Source: Solibacillus isronensis
Lineage (GTDB): Bacteria > Bacillota > Bacilli > Bacillales_A > Planococcaceae
DNA: 64,000 nucleotides
Assembly: GCF_023715405.1 (NCBI RefSeq)
Contig: NZ_JAMBOC010000001.1
Location: 744,001 to 808,000, forward strand
Direction: 5' to 3'
In this document: in pieces, positions 34,986 through 43,891 of the stretch
Numbering within the stretch: the first letter of the stretch is position 1
How the letters are laid out: each line of letters opens with the position of its first letter
The notes under the pieces: model-generated
Seen by the model: only the letters and a program-made list of their open reading frames with translations
Database searches by the model: none
Told to the model about the DNA's origin: nothing
Translations under genes and position numbers: made by a program

Positions 34986-37423
34986 TGAGTAAAAAGTCTA
35001 ACAGTATTTTTAAGCAAGTCAGTGCAGCCAAAAAAAATAGTAACATGACGAAGCAGGACAATATTGCTCGTATTGCACAAGAAAATATCGGAAAACGCAA
35101 TGCGCATTTGGACCAAGACGAGCGTATTCAACAGCGCCTTGAGCAAATTGAAGCGGAAAACGAATTGTACCGTGAAGACTTGCAGGAGGAAAAGGAGCAG
35201 CTAGAGGCGGAGTATAAGGGACTACGACAACAGCTACTGACAGAAATCGAGCAACAAAAAGAGGAAATTGAAAAAGCAAAGGCGACGTTAAATGATAGGC
35301 GCGTAGATTTACAAAATGAACGTCAAGAACTGTTAACGGCGTACGAAAATCGTGAGAAGCAACTAATCGAACAAATCGAGAAAAACGAGCAAAAAATTCT
35401 AGAAGCTCAGCGCGTGAAATTATTTGCAGATTGGCAGCAGCAAATGAACCAACAAGAGAAACAACTCCAACAAGCGTTACTTTCTGAAAAAGAGCAGCTT
35501 GAAGCGATGAAAAAACAGCAACAACAGTTGTTACACGATGCACGCGTACAAGCAGAAAAAACGCTATTTTCGGCGACGAAAGAAGCCCAGCAAAAGCTAC
35601 AGCAGGCGCACGATTCACTAGTGGATGCCGAGGAAAAGAAAGTAAAAAGCATTCAAGAAGCACGCCAAAAGCTAGAGGCGAAATACGCAGAGCTAAATGC
35701 AGATTATGAGGCGAAGCTATTAGAGGTTATCGAAAAAGAGCAAACATTAAAGAACCGTCAAATGTTACTATCCATTTCTGAACAAGACGTAGAACTAATG
35801 CAAGTAGAATATAAGAAAAAGCAGCAGTTTTTAGAAAAGCAGCTAAGCGAGCTCTCACCATCACGTGTCGAGCAACTACAATTTGAAATTCGTCGCTTAC
35901 AGGAAACGAAAGAAGCAGACTATCAAATTATCGAACAGCTAAAAGATGAAATTAAATCGCTGAAAAAGCTTATCCCAGAAGATGAATTACGTTCAATGTC
36001 GGTCATTACTGAAGAGGTTGAATCTTTAAAGCAAGAAAACAAGCGTTTACTAGACATTTTGGCGCAAACACCTTCTGAGCAAGAGCTGCTCTATTTAAAA
36101 TCGCTCCCGAAAAAAGTAGAAATGCTCGAAGAAAACTTAATTGCAGAACGTCAATCACGCATCAATGCGGAAGGACGTGCTGAAAACTTACAGATCGGCG
36201 TATTAGAGCTAGAGCAAACGAAGCGCGTAACAGAGACGTTAAAAACGGTGAACGCACAGCTACAGCAAGAGCTTGATAAAATTAACGAAGTGTACAAGCA
36301 AAATACGCAAAGTAAATTCCCGGGCTTAGTGGAAATTGATCATTTAATTGCTACACAGCCTCCGACGAAAAAACAGCTGTTAGATATTACATTGCCAGAG
36401 CTTGTCACATATTTACAAAACTACGGGGCAACTCAGCTAGGATTGTATTATAGCGAAAAAATGATTCGTGCTTTTATCGCCTCGCTAGCAGCTTCAAAGC
36501 TAATCATTTTACAAGGTTTAAGTGGTACTGGTAAATCGAGTTTAGCACGACTTTTTAAAGAAGCGATTAATGTGAAACAAACACTAATTCCTGTACAGCC
36601 GTCTTGGCGCGATAACCGTGAGCTACTTGGCTACGATAATGATTTCACACGTCGCTTCAAAGAAACGGTGTTCACGAAAAAGCTGTATGAAGCAAGTGCA
36701 CCCGAAAATCAGCAAAACTCGTACTTTATCGTACTCGATGAAATGAACTTAGCCCGTATCGAATACTATTTCGCAGACTTTTTAGCGGTCATGGAGGAGC
36801 ATAAAGACGATTGGAAGGTCGCGCTAGTGTCGAGCAACGAGGAGCTAGAGGTGAACCGTCCGAAATATTTAGTCGAAAACGGAACGAGCTTAATGATTAC
36901 GCAAAACATTTGGTTTATCGGGACGGCTAACCGCGATGAGTCGACGTTTGGAATTACCGACAAAGTGTATGACCGTGCACAAGTCACTAACTTCGTAAAA
37001 CGCGAGGAAAAATTCGATGCACAGCCTGTTGACAAAATCGATTTGTCATTTGAACAGTTTAATCATCTTTTAACAGCGCCATTTACAGATTCGAAACACC
37101 AGTTAACGTCTAATGAACACCAAGTATTGCAATTAATAGATGTGCAATTACAGGAGGACTTTGAGATTACGTTCGGTAACCGTATATTAATGCAACTTGA
37201 GCGATTTGTTGCGACATATAGCGCAGCAGGTGGTTCGAAATTAGATGCGATTGATTACGTTATTGCGCATAAGGTGCTGCGTAAATTAGAAGGTCGTTAC
37301 GAATCGTACATGGTGAAAAAGCTAAAAGAACTGCTAGAAAATTTAGAAAATCTTGGTGGTCCAGGTAGCTTTACAGAATGTCGTCAAGTGATCGAAGTGA
37401 AGTTAAACCGATTAGGAGAATAA
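34985..37423 (+). CDS. McrB-like AAA+ ATPase with long N-terminal coiled coil
   Basis: 812 residues. Residues about 45-440 are almost unbroken coiled coil, rich in Gln, Glu and Lys. The C-terminal AAA+ domain has a Walker A GLSGTGKS (511-518), QPSWRDNRELLGY, Walker B IVLDEMN (Asp585), LARIEYYFADFLAVME and sensor GTANRDEST. These resemble the McrB/MoxR-like group that powers nucleotide-dependent DNA restriction. The McrB GTP-specificity region is not recognisable, so ATP is the safer guess. The start codon overlaps the preceding stop (TAATG). Confidence 0.88.
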   Translation: MSKKSNSIFKQVSAAKKNSNMTKQDNIARIAQENIGKRNAHLDQDERIQQRLEQIEAENELYREDLQEEKEQLEAEYKGLRQQLLTEIEQQKEEIEKAKATLNDRRVDLQNERQELLTAYENREKQLIEQIEKNEQKILEAQRVKLFADWQQQMNQQEKQLQQALLSEKEQLEAMKKQQQQLLHDARVQAEKTLFSATKEAQQKLQQAHDSLVDAEEKKVKSIQEARQKLEAKYAELNADYEAKLLEVIEKEQTLKNRQMLLSISEQDVELMQVEYKKKQQFLEKQLSELSPSRVEQLQFEIRRLQETKEADYQIIEQLKDEIKSLKKLIPEDELRSMSVITEEVESLKQENKRLLDILAQTPSEQELLYLKSLPKKVEMLEENLIAERQSRINAEGRAENLQIGVLELEQTKRVTETLKTVNAQLQQELDKINEVYKQNTQSKFPGLVEIDHLIATQPPTKKQLLDITLPELVTYLQNYGATQLGLYYSEKMIRAFIASLAASKLIILQGLSGTGKSSLARLFKEAINVKQTLIPVQPSWRDNRELLGYDNDFTRRFKETVFTKKLYEASAPENQQNSYFIVLDEMNLARIEYYFADFLAVMEEHKDDWKVALVSSNEELEVNRPKYLVENGTSLMITQNIWFIGTANRDESTFGITDKVYDRAQVTNFVKREEKFDAQPVDKIDLSFEQFNHLLTAPFTDSKHQLTSNEHQVLQLIDVQLQEDFEITFGNRILMQLERFVATYSAAGGSKLDAIDYVIAHKVLRKLEGRYESYMVKKLKELLENLENLGGPGSFTECRQVIEVKLNRLGE

Positions 37424-37427
37424 TCGT

Positions 37428-39629
37428 ATGCAAATATTTCTAGAAAATCCGGTCACGAAAACTGAGCTTGAAGTGAAAAGCCAAACGATTAAAATGAAAG
37501 CATTTTTTAATAAAATCGTCATTCAAGCGGAGCAAGATGAACTGGTATCAGTTTCCTATGCGGATGTAAAATTTGACTGGCACGGTGGGACGTATGAAAT
37601 TCCGTGCCTAGTAAATGCCGAAAATAGCTTTCTTATAACTTTAGAACTTGGTGAGAAAGGGTTCATTCGTATACTTGTAAAGCTAGATGAAAAGCAAATG
37701 ATTCACGAGGAATTATTACTCGATTACACAAACTTTTATGTCGCATATGAAAACTGGAGTGAAGGGCTACCGCAGCAAGTAGATGCGATTATCGATGCGG
37801 TTCAAACCGGTGAGCTATCTTTAATGAAAATGTTAAATCCGATGAGCGGCTTTGACGAGGAAACGGTATTGCAAGAAATCGAAAAAACGATACCTTTTTT
37901 ACTCGAAATTTCTGCTAAGCCACGTATGCACTTAATCGCACAAGAAGAAGTGCTAGATGTCAGTCTAGTGAAACGCATTAACGCTTCTACTTTACAGCAT
38001 TTATCGGCCCACTCCGAGCATTGGCATTCACGAACGGTTACAGGGTTACGCCCTGCACGCTTAAAGGCAGAAGTGTATGAAGATGATTTCAACATTTATG
38101 AAAACGTCTTTTTCCGTATGACAATTGAAAAGGTCCAGCAATATTTAGCCGTTAAAGGACAGCAAATGCTATCGGCCATAGCACAAAAGGAAGATTTAGC
38201 AGATTGGTCGAGCTATTTAGCGGAAATGAACGATTATCGTAAAGTGGAAGTGCTAAAGCAAATTTTACCGGATATCGATTATGAGGAAAATGAATCGTTA
38301 AAATCACAATATGTGCGCGTTCTTGAGCAAATTCAAGCGCTCGAAAAGCAACTTGTAATTGTTCGTTCATCTGCCTTTTATCAAAAGCTAGACCGTAACC
38401 GCACAATTAATTTGCCGGTGCAGCCGACGAATATTTTAACAATGGACCATCGTTACAATGCAGTGTATAAGCTATGGAATACGTTATTAAAGCAGCAGCG
38501 TAAAACGCCAGAAACGGGAATCGACGGGAAAGTAGTCCACAATATTGATGGCTATTATGAGCTTTATACGTCGATTTCACTTCTGTATGCAATGCATTTA
38601 CTTAACTATCGCTGTATCGAGTCGACCGTAGCGGTGAATGATTATAGTATTAAACTATTTGCAAAATACGATACCGGGGCTACGTATATGACGGTAACGA
38701 CGATTGAAAAGAACCATAAAAAGATGCTTCAAATAGAGCTTGTTGAAAAATTAGCGGAAACACTTGCTGTACCAGAAAAGATTCGTCCGCAACTCGGTCT
38801 GTTTAGCGACAATCTCCATAATGATGCGCTTCGTTTCCATGAACCGCTAACGAGCGACGAGCAAAAGCAATTGTTGCAAATCGTTCGTGAACACATGCAA
38901 CAACTACCGGTAAAAGAGCAGCGTGAATGGAAATCATTAGATTCGCAGTGGCGTGCAGACGTAACAGCGTTTTTACAAAAGTTCAAAACACCAAGAAAAC
39001 AACTTTTATCAGTTGCCCCGTTATTCCAATTAATCGGCGCAGAGGAAAATGAAGTTGTACAGTTAACGGATCAATTAATGTCTTCGTTAATAGGGGAACA
39101 GCAGTATATTGCCTGTATGCCGTATAAATTGAAGTCTTTCCAGCTTACGAATGCTCGTTACTGGGCGCGTCTGCAAACATTTGGTGAAGCCTTTCATCAT
39201 GAGGATGAAGCATTTGGGCAATACCGAACAGGTCTATTTTCCGTTAGTCAACAAGATTTTCATTCCGTACAACGCTTCATGAAATGTTTATTTATGTTTG
39301 AGCATCGTCTGCATATGGAATGGTCGCTTCCATATACGTGTTGTCCAAGCTGCCAATCATCGAATATTTTAAAAACGGATAACCATTGGCTGTGTCGCGA
39401 AATGACGTGTAGCTTAGAGTGGGGCACGACGAAATGTACCGATCGCTGCGGCGAATATTTTGCATGGATGCGTCCAACATTGCAGCGTCGAAAAGCGATG
39501 TCTTCAAATGGCTATGAGGCGTTAAAAGAGAAAGAGTTAATGTTTGGCTACACGGTGTTAACCGATTTTGTCAGTCGTAGCCAAGATGGTGTAAGTTATG
39601 TACCGGTTTGTCCAACTTGCGGTCAGTAA
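37428..39629 (+). CDS. DUF2357/McrC-like partner with C-terminal zinc ribbons
   Basis: 733 residues, AGGAGAA before the ATG and four bases after the ATPase gene. DYTNFYVAYENWSEGLP near 102 and RPARLKAEVYEDDFNIYENV near 205 resemble the DUF2357 domain found before McrC-like nucleases and next to McrB-like ATPases. I do not see a clear PD-(D/E)XK nuclease core. The last 110 residues hold cysteine pairs typical of zinc ribbons: CCPSC, C...MTC, KCTDRC and a terminal CPTCG. It is likely the ATPase's partner and may bind nucleic acid or another component of the island through the zinc ribbons. Confidence 0.65.
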   Translation: MQIFLENPVTKTELEVKSQTIKMKAFFNKIVIQAEQDELVSVSYADVKFDWHGGTYEIPCLVNAENSFLITLELGEKGFIRILVKLDEKQMIHEELLLDYTNFYVAYENWSEGLPQQVDAIIDAVQTGELSLMKMLNPMSGFDEETVLQEIEKTIPFLLEISAKPRMHLIAQEEVLDVSLVKRINASTLQHLSAHSEHWHSRTVTGLRPARLKAEVYEDDFNIYENVFFRMTIEKVQQYLAVKGQQMLSAIAQKEDLADWSSYLAEMNDYRKVEVLKQILPDIDYEENESLKSQYVRVLEQIQALEKQLVIVRSSAFYQKLDRNRTINLPVQPTNILTMDHRYNAVYKLWNTLLKQQRKTPETGIDGKVVHNIDGYYELYTSISLLYAMHLLNYRCIESTVAVNDYSIKLFAKYDTGATYMTVTTIEKNHKKMLQIELVEKLAETLAVPEKIRPQLGLFSDNLHNDALRFHEPLTSDEQKQLLQIVREHMQQLPVKEQREWKSLDSQWRADVTAFLQKFKTPRKQLLSVAPLFQLIGAEENEVVQLTDQLMSSLIGEQQYIACMPYKLKSFQLTNARYWARLQTFGEAFHHEDEAFGQYRTGLFSVSQQDFHSVQRFMKCLFMFEHRLHMEWSLPYTCCPSCQSSNILKTDNHWLCREMTCSLEWGTTKCTDRCGEYFAWMRPTLQRRKAMSSNGYEALKEKELMFGYTVLTDFVSRSQDGVSYVPVCPTCGQ

Positions 39630-39649
39630 CTTAAAAGGAGTTGAACAAA

Positions 39650-41968
39650 ATGACTAATTTATACACACCTGAATCCGTTCAAGCGCTTGAATTAAAATTT
39701 GCGAAAGTGTCCTCTGAATTCGAGCAACATAAAATTTTGTTAGAGCGTCAAAAAATGCGTGCAAATCAGCTCCAACAGGCGTTAGAAATTAAAAACCGTC
39801 AAGCAGAGCAAGTAAAGGCGGAAAAAGAGCAGCTTGAAAAACAGATGGAGGACGTTAGTAAAGCAAAAAGCTATGTGAAAGAAATTGCATTCGAGCTCAA
39901 TAAAAAAAATGCAGAGCTGCAGCAATTAAAATCCGAAAAAGAGCTTTATGAACGCAGTTACGAAGCCCAGCTAGATACTGTTACGAACGAACTGAAAACC
40001 TTAGAAACAAAGCATATGTATTTAGTAGAAGGCTTTGAAAAGCTGCAACAAGAAAAGAAAACAGCAGAAACCCATTACAATGAACTTCATCAGCAGATAA
40101 AAGATACTGAAGCTGAACACAAGCGATACGAGCAATCGATTAGCGAAAACACCTCTAAAATCGAAGCGTTACAGCAGCAAATAAAGGTAAATAATAGTGA
40201 AGCGCTGTTACTTAAAAATCAATACGACAACATCTTACAGCAAAGCGTGGATCTGCAATTAGCCTTCGAAACGCAAGTCATTTCACTTCAAGGTGAAATT
40301 GCGGCACTTCAAGAAGTCGAGCAGCAATTAAAAGACCAACTGGTAAATGCCTTAGCGGAAGCAGAATATCAAGTCGAAAATGCCGAGCGTTTGCAGGCAG
40401 AAAAACAGATGCTTGAAGAGCGTTTAGAGCAGGTATTACAAGAGTCCAGTAAAATTAAGCGCGGTATGCGCCAAACACAGCAGCAGGTAGAACATTTTAG
40501 TGCATTAAATGTCGAGCAAAAGCAGCAGCTCGAGACGCTCGAGCAGCAATTTAGCGAAGCGTGGGCAGAGGAAAAAAATGAAATTGTGCAGCAGCTCGAT
40601 GAAGCGATGTACCAGCTCAATTGTGTAAAGGCGGAAAAAGAACAATTAGGACTTGAACATATAGCCTCAAAAGAAGCTTTACAAGAAGCTGAGCAAAAAA
40701 TGTCAGCCCTGCAAAAACAACAGAAACAGCAAATGACCGAGCAGCAGCAAGCATTCACTGAGTTGTCCGAGCAGTTAGCCGGACAACTCGAAGTATTACA
40801 GCAGCAGGAAGGATCTTTACAGGTAGCGTCGGAAGAATTGCATACATTACAAGCCGAGTTGGAGGCACAGAGCGCTGAAGTAAAAATGTCGGCTACGAAA
40901 TACAATAATTTGCTGCAAGAAGCGATTTGTAAAGACGAGATGATAGTAGAGCAAAAAGTTATTATTCAGCAAAAAAACGAAGCACTTACAAAGCTTCAAG
41001 CTGAAAACCAAAAAATAGAGAATAGTTATGCTACTCTTGAAGCTGAAAAACAACAGCTAGAGCAAAAGTTAACAGTGGAGCAACAAAGTGTTGCACAAAA
41101 TGAAGCGGCTTTGGAGGGAAAACAAGCATCTGAGCAATTACATGCCGAGTTTAGTGAAACGACCCAGCATCTTGCACGCCTAAGTAAATCGAAAAAAATG
41201 ATTCAGCAGCGCCTTGAAAACTATCAATCATTAGTAGCTAGTAAAAAGGAAGATCTTTCAAGATATGTACAACAGTTAAAAGATAGTACAATAACGATTG
41301 AATTACTTGAAGCGGAAAAGCAGCAATTACAACAGCGTTTTAACGAACAACAACAAGTGCTCGAAGCTTTGCAGCAGCAGGTAAATGGGAAATCTAATTT
41401 TGAACAACAGTTTAAAGCAGAGCAACAAACTAACGTACAGCTCTGTAAAACAATCGAAAATCTTGAACAGCAGCTAGAGCAACAGCTTGAAATGGTGCAT
41501 AAATTATCAGAATCAAAACAAAAGCTACAACAGCAAAATAATGCATTAAACGATCTGCTCCAACAAGAAGTAACGGTAGCGGTTGAACAAAACAGTGAGC
41601 CATTAAAGCAGCAAGCAGAGCAATTAGCGGTGCAATATGCCGAGTTAATGGAGCAAGTTACTATTCAGCAAAAACAGATTCAACATTTAAAAGAACAAAA
41701 CGCCAACGAAGAGATTCAGCAAGTAAATGAAAATTTAAAAGCTGAAAATGGAAAATTGAAGCGACAGATAGCTGCATTGACAGAAAAAATGAAAATAATG
41801 AAAAAAACAGAAGAGCCTCAGCAAGTTACTGCTCAAAAACGTTCACCTGTCTATCATCAGTTAAATAATGAAGTATTGGGAAACATGGCTTCTATTCACG
41901 ATCAAATGCAGGTTCTCCAAAATATAAGAACTGTAATTGATGATGATTTTGATGAATTTTTAAAATGA
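39650..41968 (+). CDS. Long coiled-coil protein
   Basis: 772 residues from the ATG after AAAGGAGTTGAACAAA; a TTG nine bases earlier overlaps the ribosome site. Residues about 10-720 are predicted coiled coil throughout, very rich in Gln and Glu with heptad leucines, and no globular domain except perhaps the last 40 residues (YHQLNNEVLGNMASIHDQMQ). It could form a filament or tether, or be a structural partner of the coiled-coil ATPase. No signal peptide or membrane segment. Last gene of the main operon, followed by a strong terminator. Confidence 0.85.
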   Translation: MTNLYTPESVQALELKFAKVSSEFEQHKILLERQKMRANQLQQALEIKNRQAEQVKAEKEQLEKQMEDVSKAKSYVKEIAFELNKKNAELQQLKSEKELYERSYEAQLDTVTNELKTLETKHMYLVEGFEKLQQEKKTAETHYNELHQQIKDTEAEHKRYEQSISENTSKIEALQQQIKVNNSEALLLKNQYDNILQQSVDLQLAFETQVISLQGEIAALQEVEQQLKDQLVNALAEAEYQVENAERLQAEKQMLEERLEQVLQESSKIKRGMRQTQQQVEHFSALNVEQKQQLETLEQQFSEAWAEEKNEIVQQLDEAMYQLNCVKAEKEQLGLEHIASKEALQEAEQKMSALQKQQKQQMTEQQQAFTELSEQLAGQLEVLQQQEGSLQVASEELHTLQAELEAQSAEVKMSATKYNNLLQEAICKDEMIVEQKVIIQQKNEALTKLQAENQKIENSYATLEAEKQQLEQKLTVEQQSVAQNEAALEGKQASEQLHAEFSETTQHLARLSKSKKMIQQRLENYQSLVASKKEDLSRYVQQLKDSTITIELLEAEKQQLQQRFNEQQQVLEALQQQVNGKSNFEQQFKAEQQTNVQLCKTIENLEQQLEQQLEMVHKLSESKQKLQQQNNALNDLLQQEVTVAVEQNSEPLKQQAEQLAVQYAELMEQVTIQQKQIQHLKEQNANEEIQQVNENLKAENGKLKRQIAALTEKMKIMKKTEEPQQVTAQKRSPVYHQLNNEVLGNMASIHDQMQVLQNIRTVIDDDFDEFLK

Positions 41969-42057
41969 CGGAATGAGTAGGTGAAAAAATACTTTTCATC
42001 TACTTGAACTATTGATGAAATGTAAAATATAATCGATTCAAAAATTGGGTACCAACT

Positions 42058-42096
42058 AACCCTAGTAAACCTTTATAACGGTTTGCTAGGGTTTAC
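42058..42096 (+). terminator. Terminator of the main island operon
   Basis: AACCCTAGTAAACC (42058-42071) with GGTTTGCTAGGGTT (42080-42093), 14 pairs with one G-U. Only a short T tract follows. Confidence 0.75.
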
Positions 42097-42264
42097 TTAG
42101 ATAGTCGATTTAGTTGAAAGGATAGGTGATATATTTTAGAGAGATAGGTGAGGAAATAAAGGTGTAAAAAGATACGAAATCTCACTTAAATTTCAAATGA
42201 ACGATAAATTATATTCTGTGTAGAATTAGAATATTAACTATTATATTGTTTTTAATGGAGAATA

Positions 42265-42295
42265 TTGAAATAGTAGGTTATCAACGCTTTATAAT
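42265..42295 (+). promoter_or_regulatory. Candidate promoter of the second island unit
   Basis: TTGAAA (42265-42270) and TATAAT (42290-42295), spacing 19 bases, 47 bases before the start codon. The spacing is long, so this is tentative. Confidence 0.4.
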
Positions 42296-42341
42296 ATAGT
42301 AAAAATGAAGATATTATAGTTTTACAGAAAGAGGAATTGAA

Positions 42342-43883
42342 TTGGATGGGAAAATTTTAGCTCAAGGATTGCTTCAGTCAAAAGGGGATGAGCTGCGTCT
42401 AGTATATGCGCTTTTAGTGGAAACCAAAATGCATGAAATGATTGTTGCGAAGGCGAAAGACTTGTTCGACAAGGACGGAGATCATTTTAATGGAAATTTA
42501 CAAAAGGAAATTAAGCGATTAGATACATATTCAGATGAAGAACTACAAGTACGCTTATTTTTATATTTGCTTAAGCAATTAAAAATTAATGGCGCACATT
42601 TTAATTTAAAAACAGAGATTGACTATGCATGCCAACAAATTGTAGAAAAAGCGCATGAGTTGCAATTGAAACAAGATAAGGATTATCAAGCTTTTGTCGT
42701 AGGACAAAATGACTTGGAAGCGGTGCTACTTGTCAAATATCAAATGCACAAAGTATTTCAATCCTTTGATGAAAGCTTAAAAGAAATGTCACCAGAGCAA
42801 ACGGATGATTTTGTTGAACAAATCGAGCAATTTATCGCGAGCTTGCCAGAGCAAAAGCAGCGTGAAATTAAAGAAAAATTACAACTAGATGAGTTAACAA
42901 GTAAGACAGTGAAGCAGCTGGTCCTATCGCAAGGGTCGGTTGTTGTATTAGCGATTATCGTGGAAGTAGCCGGTTTTACAGCCTTTACGACGTTAACGTC
43001 TACAATGGCGGCGCTCTTTGGCCTTGTAGGAATTACCTTACCTTTTGGCGCCTATATTTTTGCGACATCCGCCTTATCGATTCTGACAGGACCGATTGGT
43101 ATTGCTGCAATTATGGCCGGTGGTGGCTATCTATTGAAAAAGCAAAACGATAAAATGAAGCTTTCTTTTGTACCGATTGGCGTTGTTCAGCTGTTGTTGC
43201 CGGCTGTTATGGATGAAGCAGACCAGGTGGATTATGCGCCGTTTATTACCGAATGGTCGAAGTATTATGAGCAACAACAGGCATATAAACAGCGTATACA
43301 AAATCTAAATACACTGCGAAATAATTACCGAGAACAATGTAATCAAAGCTTAAAGTTAAAGTATGAACTAACTAATTGTTTAAATAATCAAGAAATGGAG
43401 TTCGATACAGCTTTTGCTGCTATAAAAAATGAAAGTACGTCGATTCCGATAGATGAACAATCCACTCGCTATCAAATTCAAACAGTAGAAATCAATAAGT
43501 TGAATGAGCGAATTCAACATCAATTAGGGAAAATTGCTGCGAATAATCTTCAAGTTGGTTTTTGGAATTTGATTAAAGGTACTATGTCCAATGTATCTGA
43601 AAAAAATGAACTCAAAAAAATTGAAGGTAAACTAGCTACAAAAGAAAATGAACGTGTATGGGAAGTAATCTCGATGCAGCCGAGCAAACTTAAATCACAA
43701 TGTGAAAAAATAAACGGTGTAATAGAAGAGCTAACTAGTCTGCGTGAAGAAATCAAACAGGCAAATGATCAGTACTTGCAATTAAATCTTGAAGTGGTTA
43801 GCTATTCAAATCAGATTGAACAAATCGAAAAAGAATTGAAACAATATCAAAAAACTTGTTACGGCTTAAAGGATATTGAGTGA
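42342..43883 (+). CDS. YaaW (UPF0174)-like membrane-inserting protein with coiled coil
   Basis: 513 residues, TTG start after AGAGGAATTGAA. Residues 1-190 are helical and soluble. Residues 198-290 carry three hydrophobic, glycine/alanine-rich segments ending in LSILTGPIGIAAIMAGGGYL and VQLLLPAVM, which match the C-terminal region of E. coli YaaW-type proteins (GPIGW ... IPAVIQ). Residues 300-510 form a coiled coil. A soluble protein with an insertable hydrophobic hairpin suits a conditional membrane effector; this is inference. It is paired with the next gene (8-base gap). Confidence 0.7.
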   Translation: MDGKILAQGLLQSKGDELRLVYALLVETKMHEMIVAKAKDLFDKDGDHFNGNLQKEIKRLDTYSDEELQVRLFLYLLKQLKINGAHFNLKTEIDYACQQIVEKAHELQLKQDKDYQAFVVGQNDLEAVLLVKYQMHKVFQSFDESLKEMSPEQTDDFVEQIEQFIASLPEQKQREIKEKLQLDELTSKTVKQLVLSQGSVVVLAIIVEVAGFTAFTTLTSTMAALFGLVGITLPFGAYIFATSALSILTGPIGIAAIMAGGGYLLKKQNDKMKLSFVPIGVVQLLLPAVMDEADQVDYAPFITEWSKYYEQQQAYKQRIQNLNTLRNNYREQCNQSLKLKYELTNCLNNQEMEFDTAFAAIKNESTSIPIDEQSTRYQIQTVEINKLNERIQHQLGKIAANNLQVGFWNLIKGTMSNVSEKNELKKIEGKLATKENERVWEVISMQPSKLKSQCEKINGVIEELTSLREEIKQANDQYLQLNLEVVSYSNQIEQIEKELKQYQKTCYGLKDIE

Positions 43884-43891
43884 GGATATAA

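Noticed and set aside
35019..35663. 214-codon antisense frame
   Set aside because: Shadow of the coiled-coil ATPase gene; no ribosome site.
40369..40905. 178-codon Cys/Ser-rich antisense frame
   Set aside because: Mirror of the Gln/Glu-rich coiled-coil gene; CAG and GCA codons give Cys/Leu codons in antisense. No start context.
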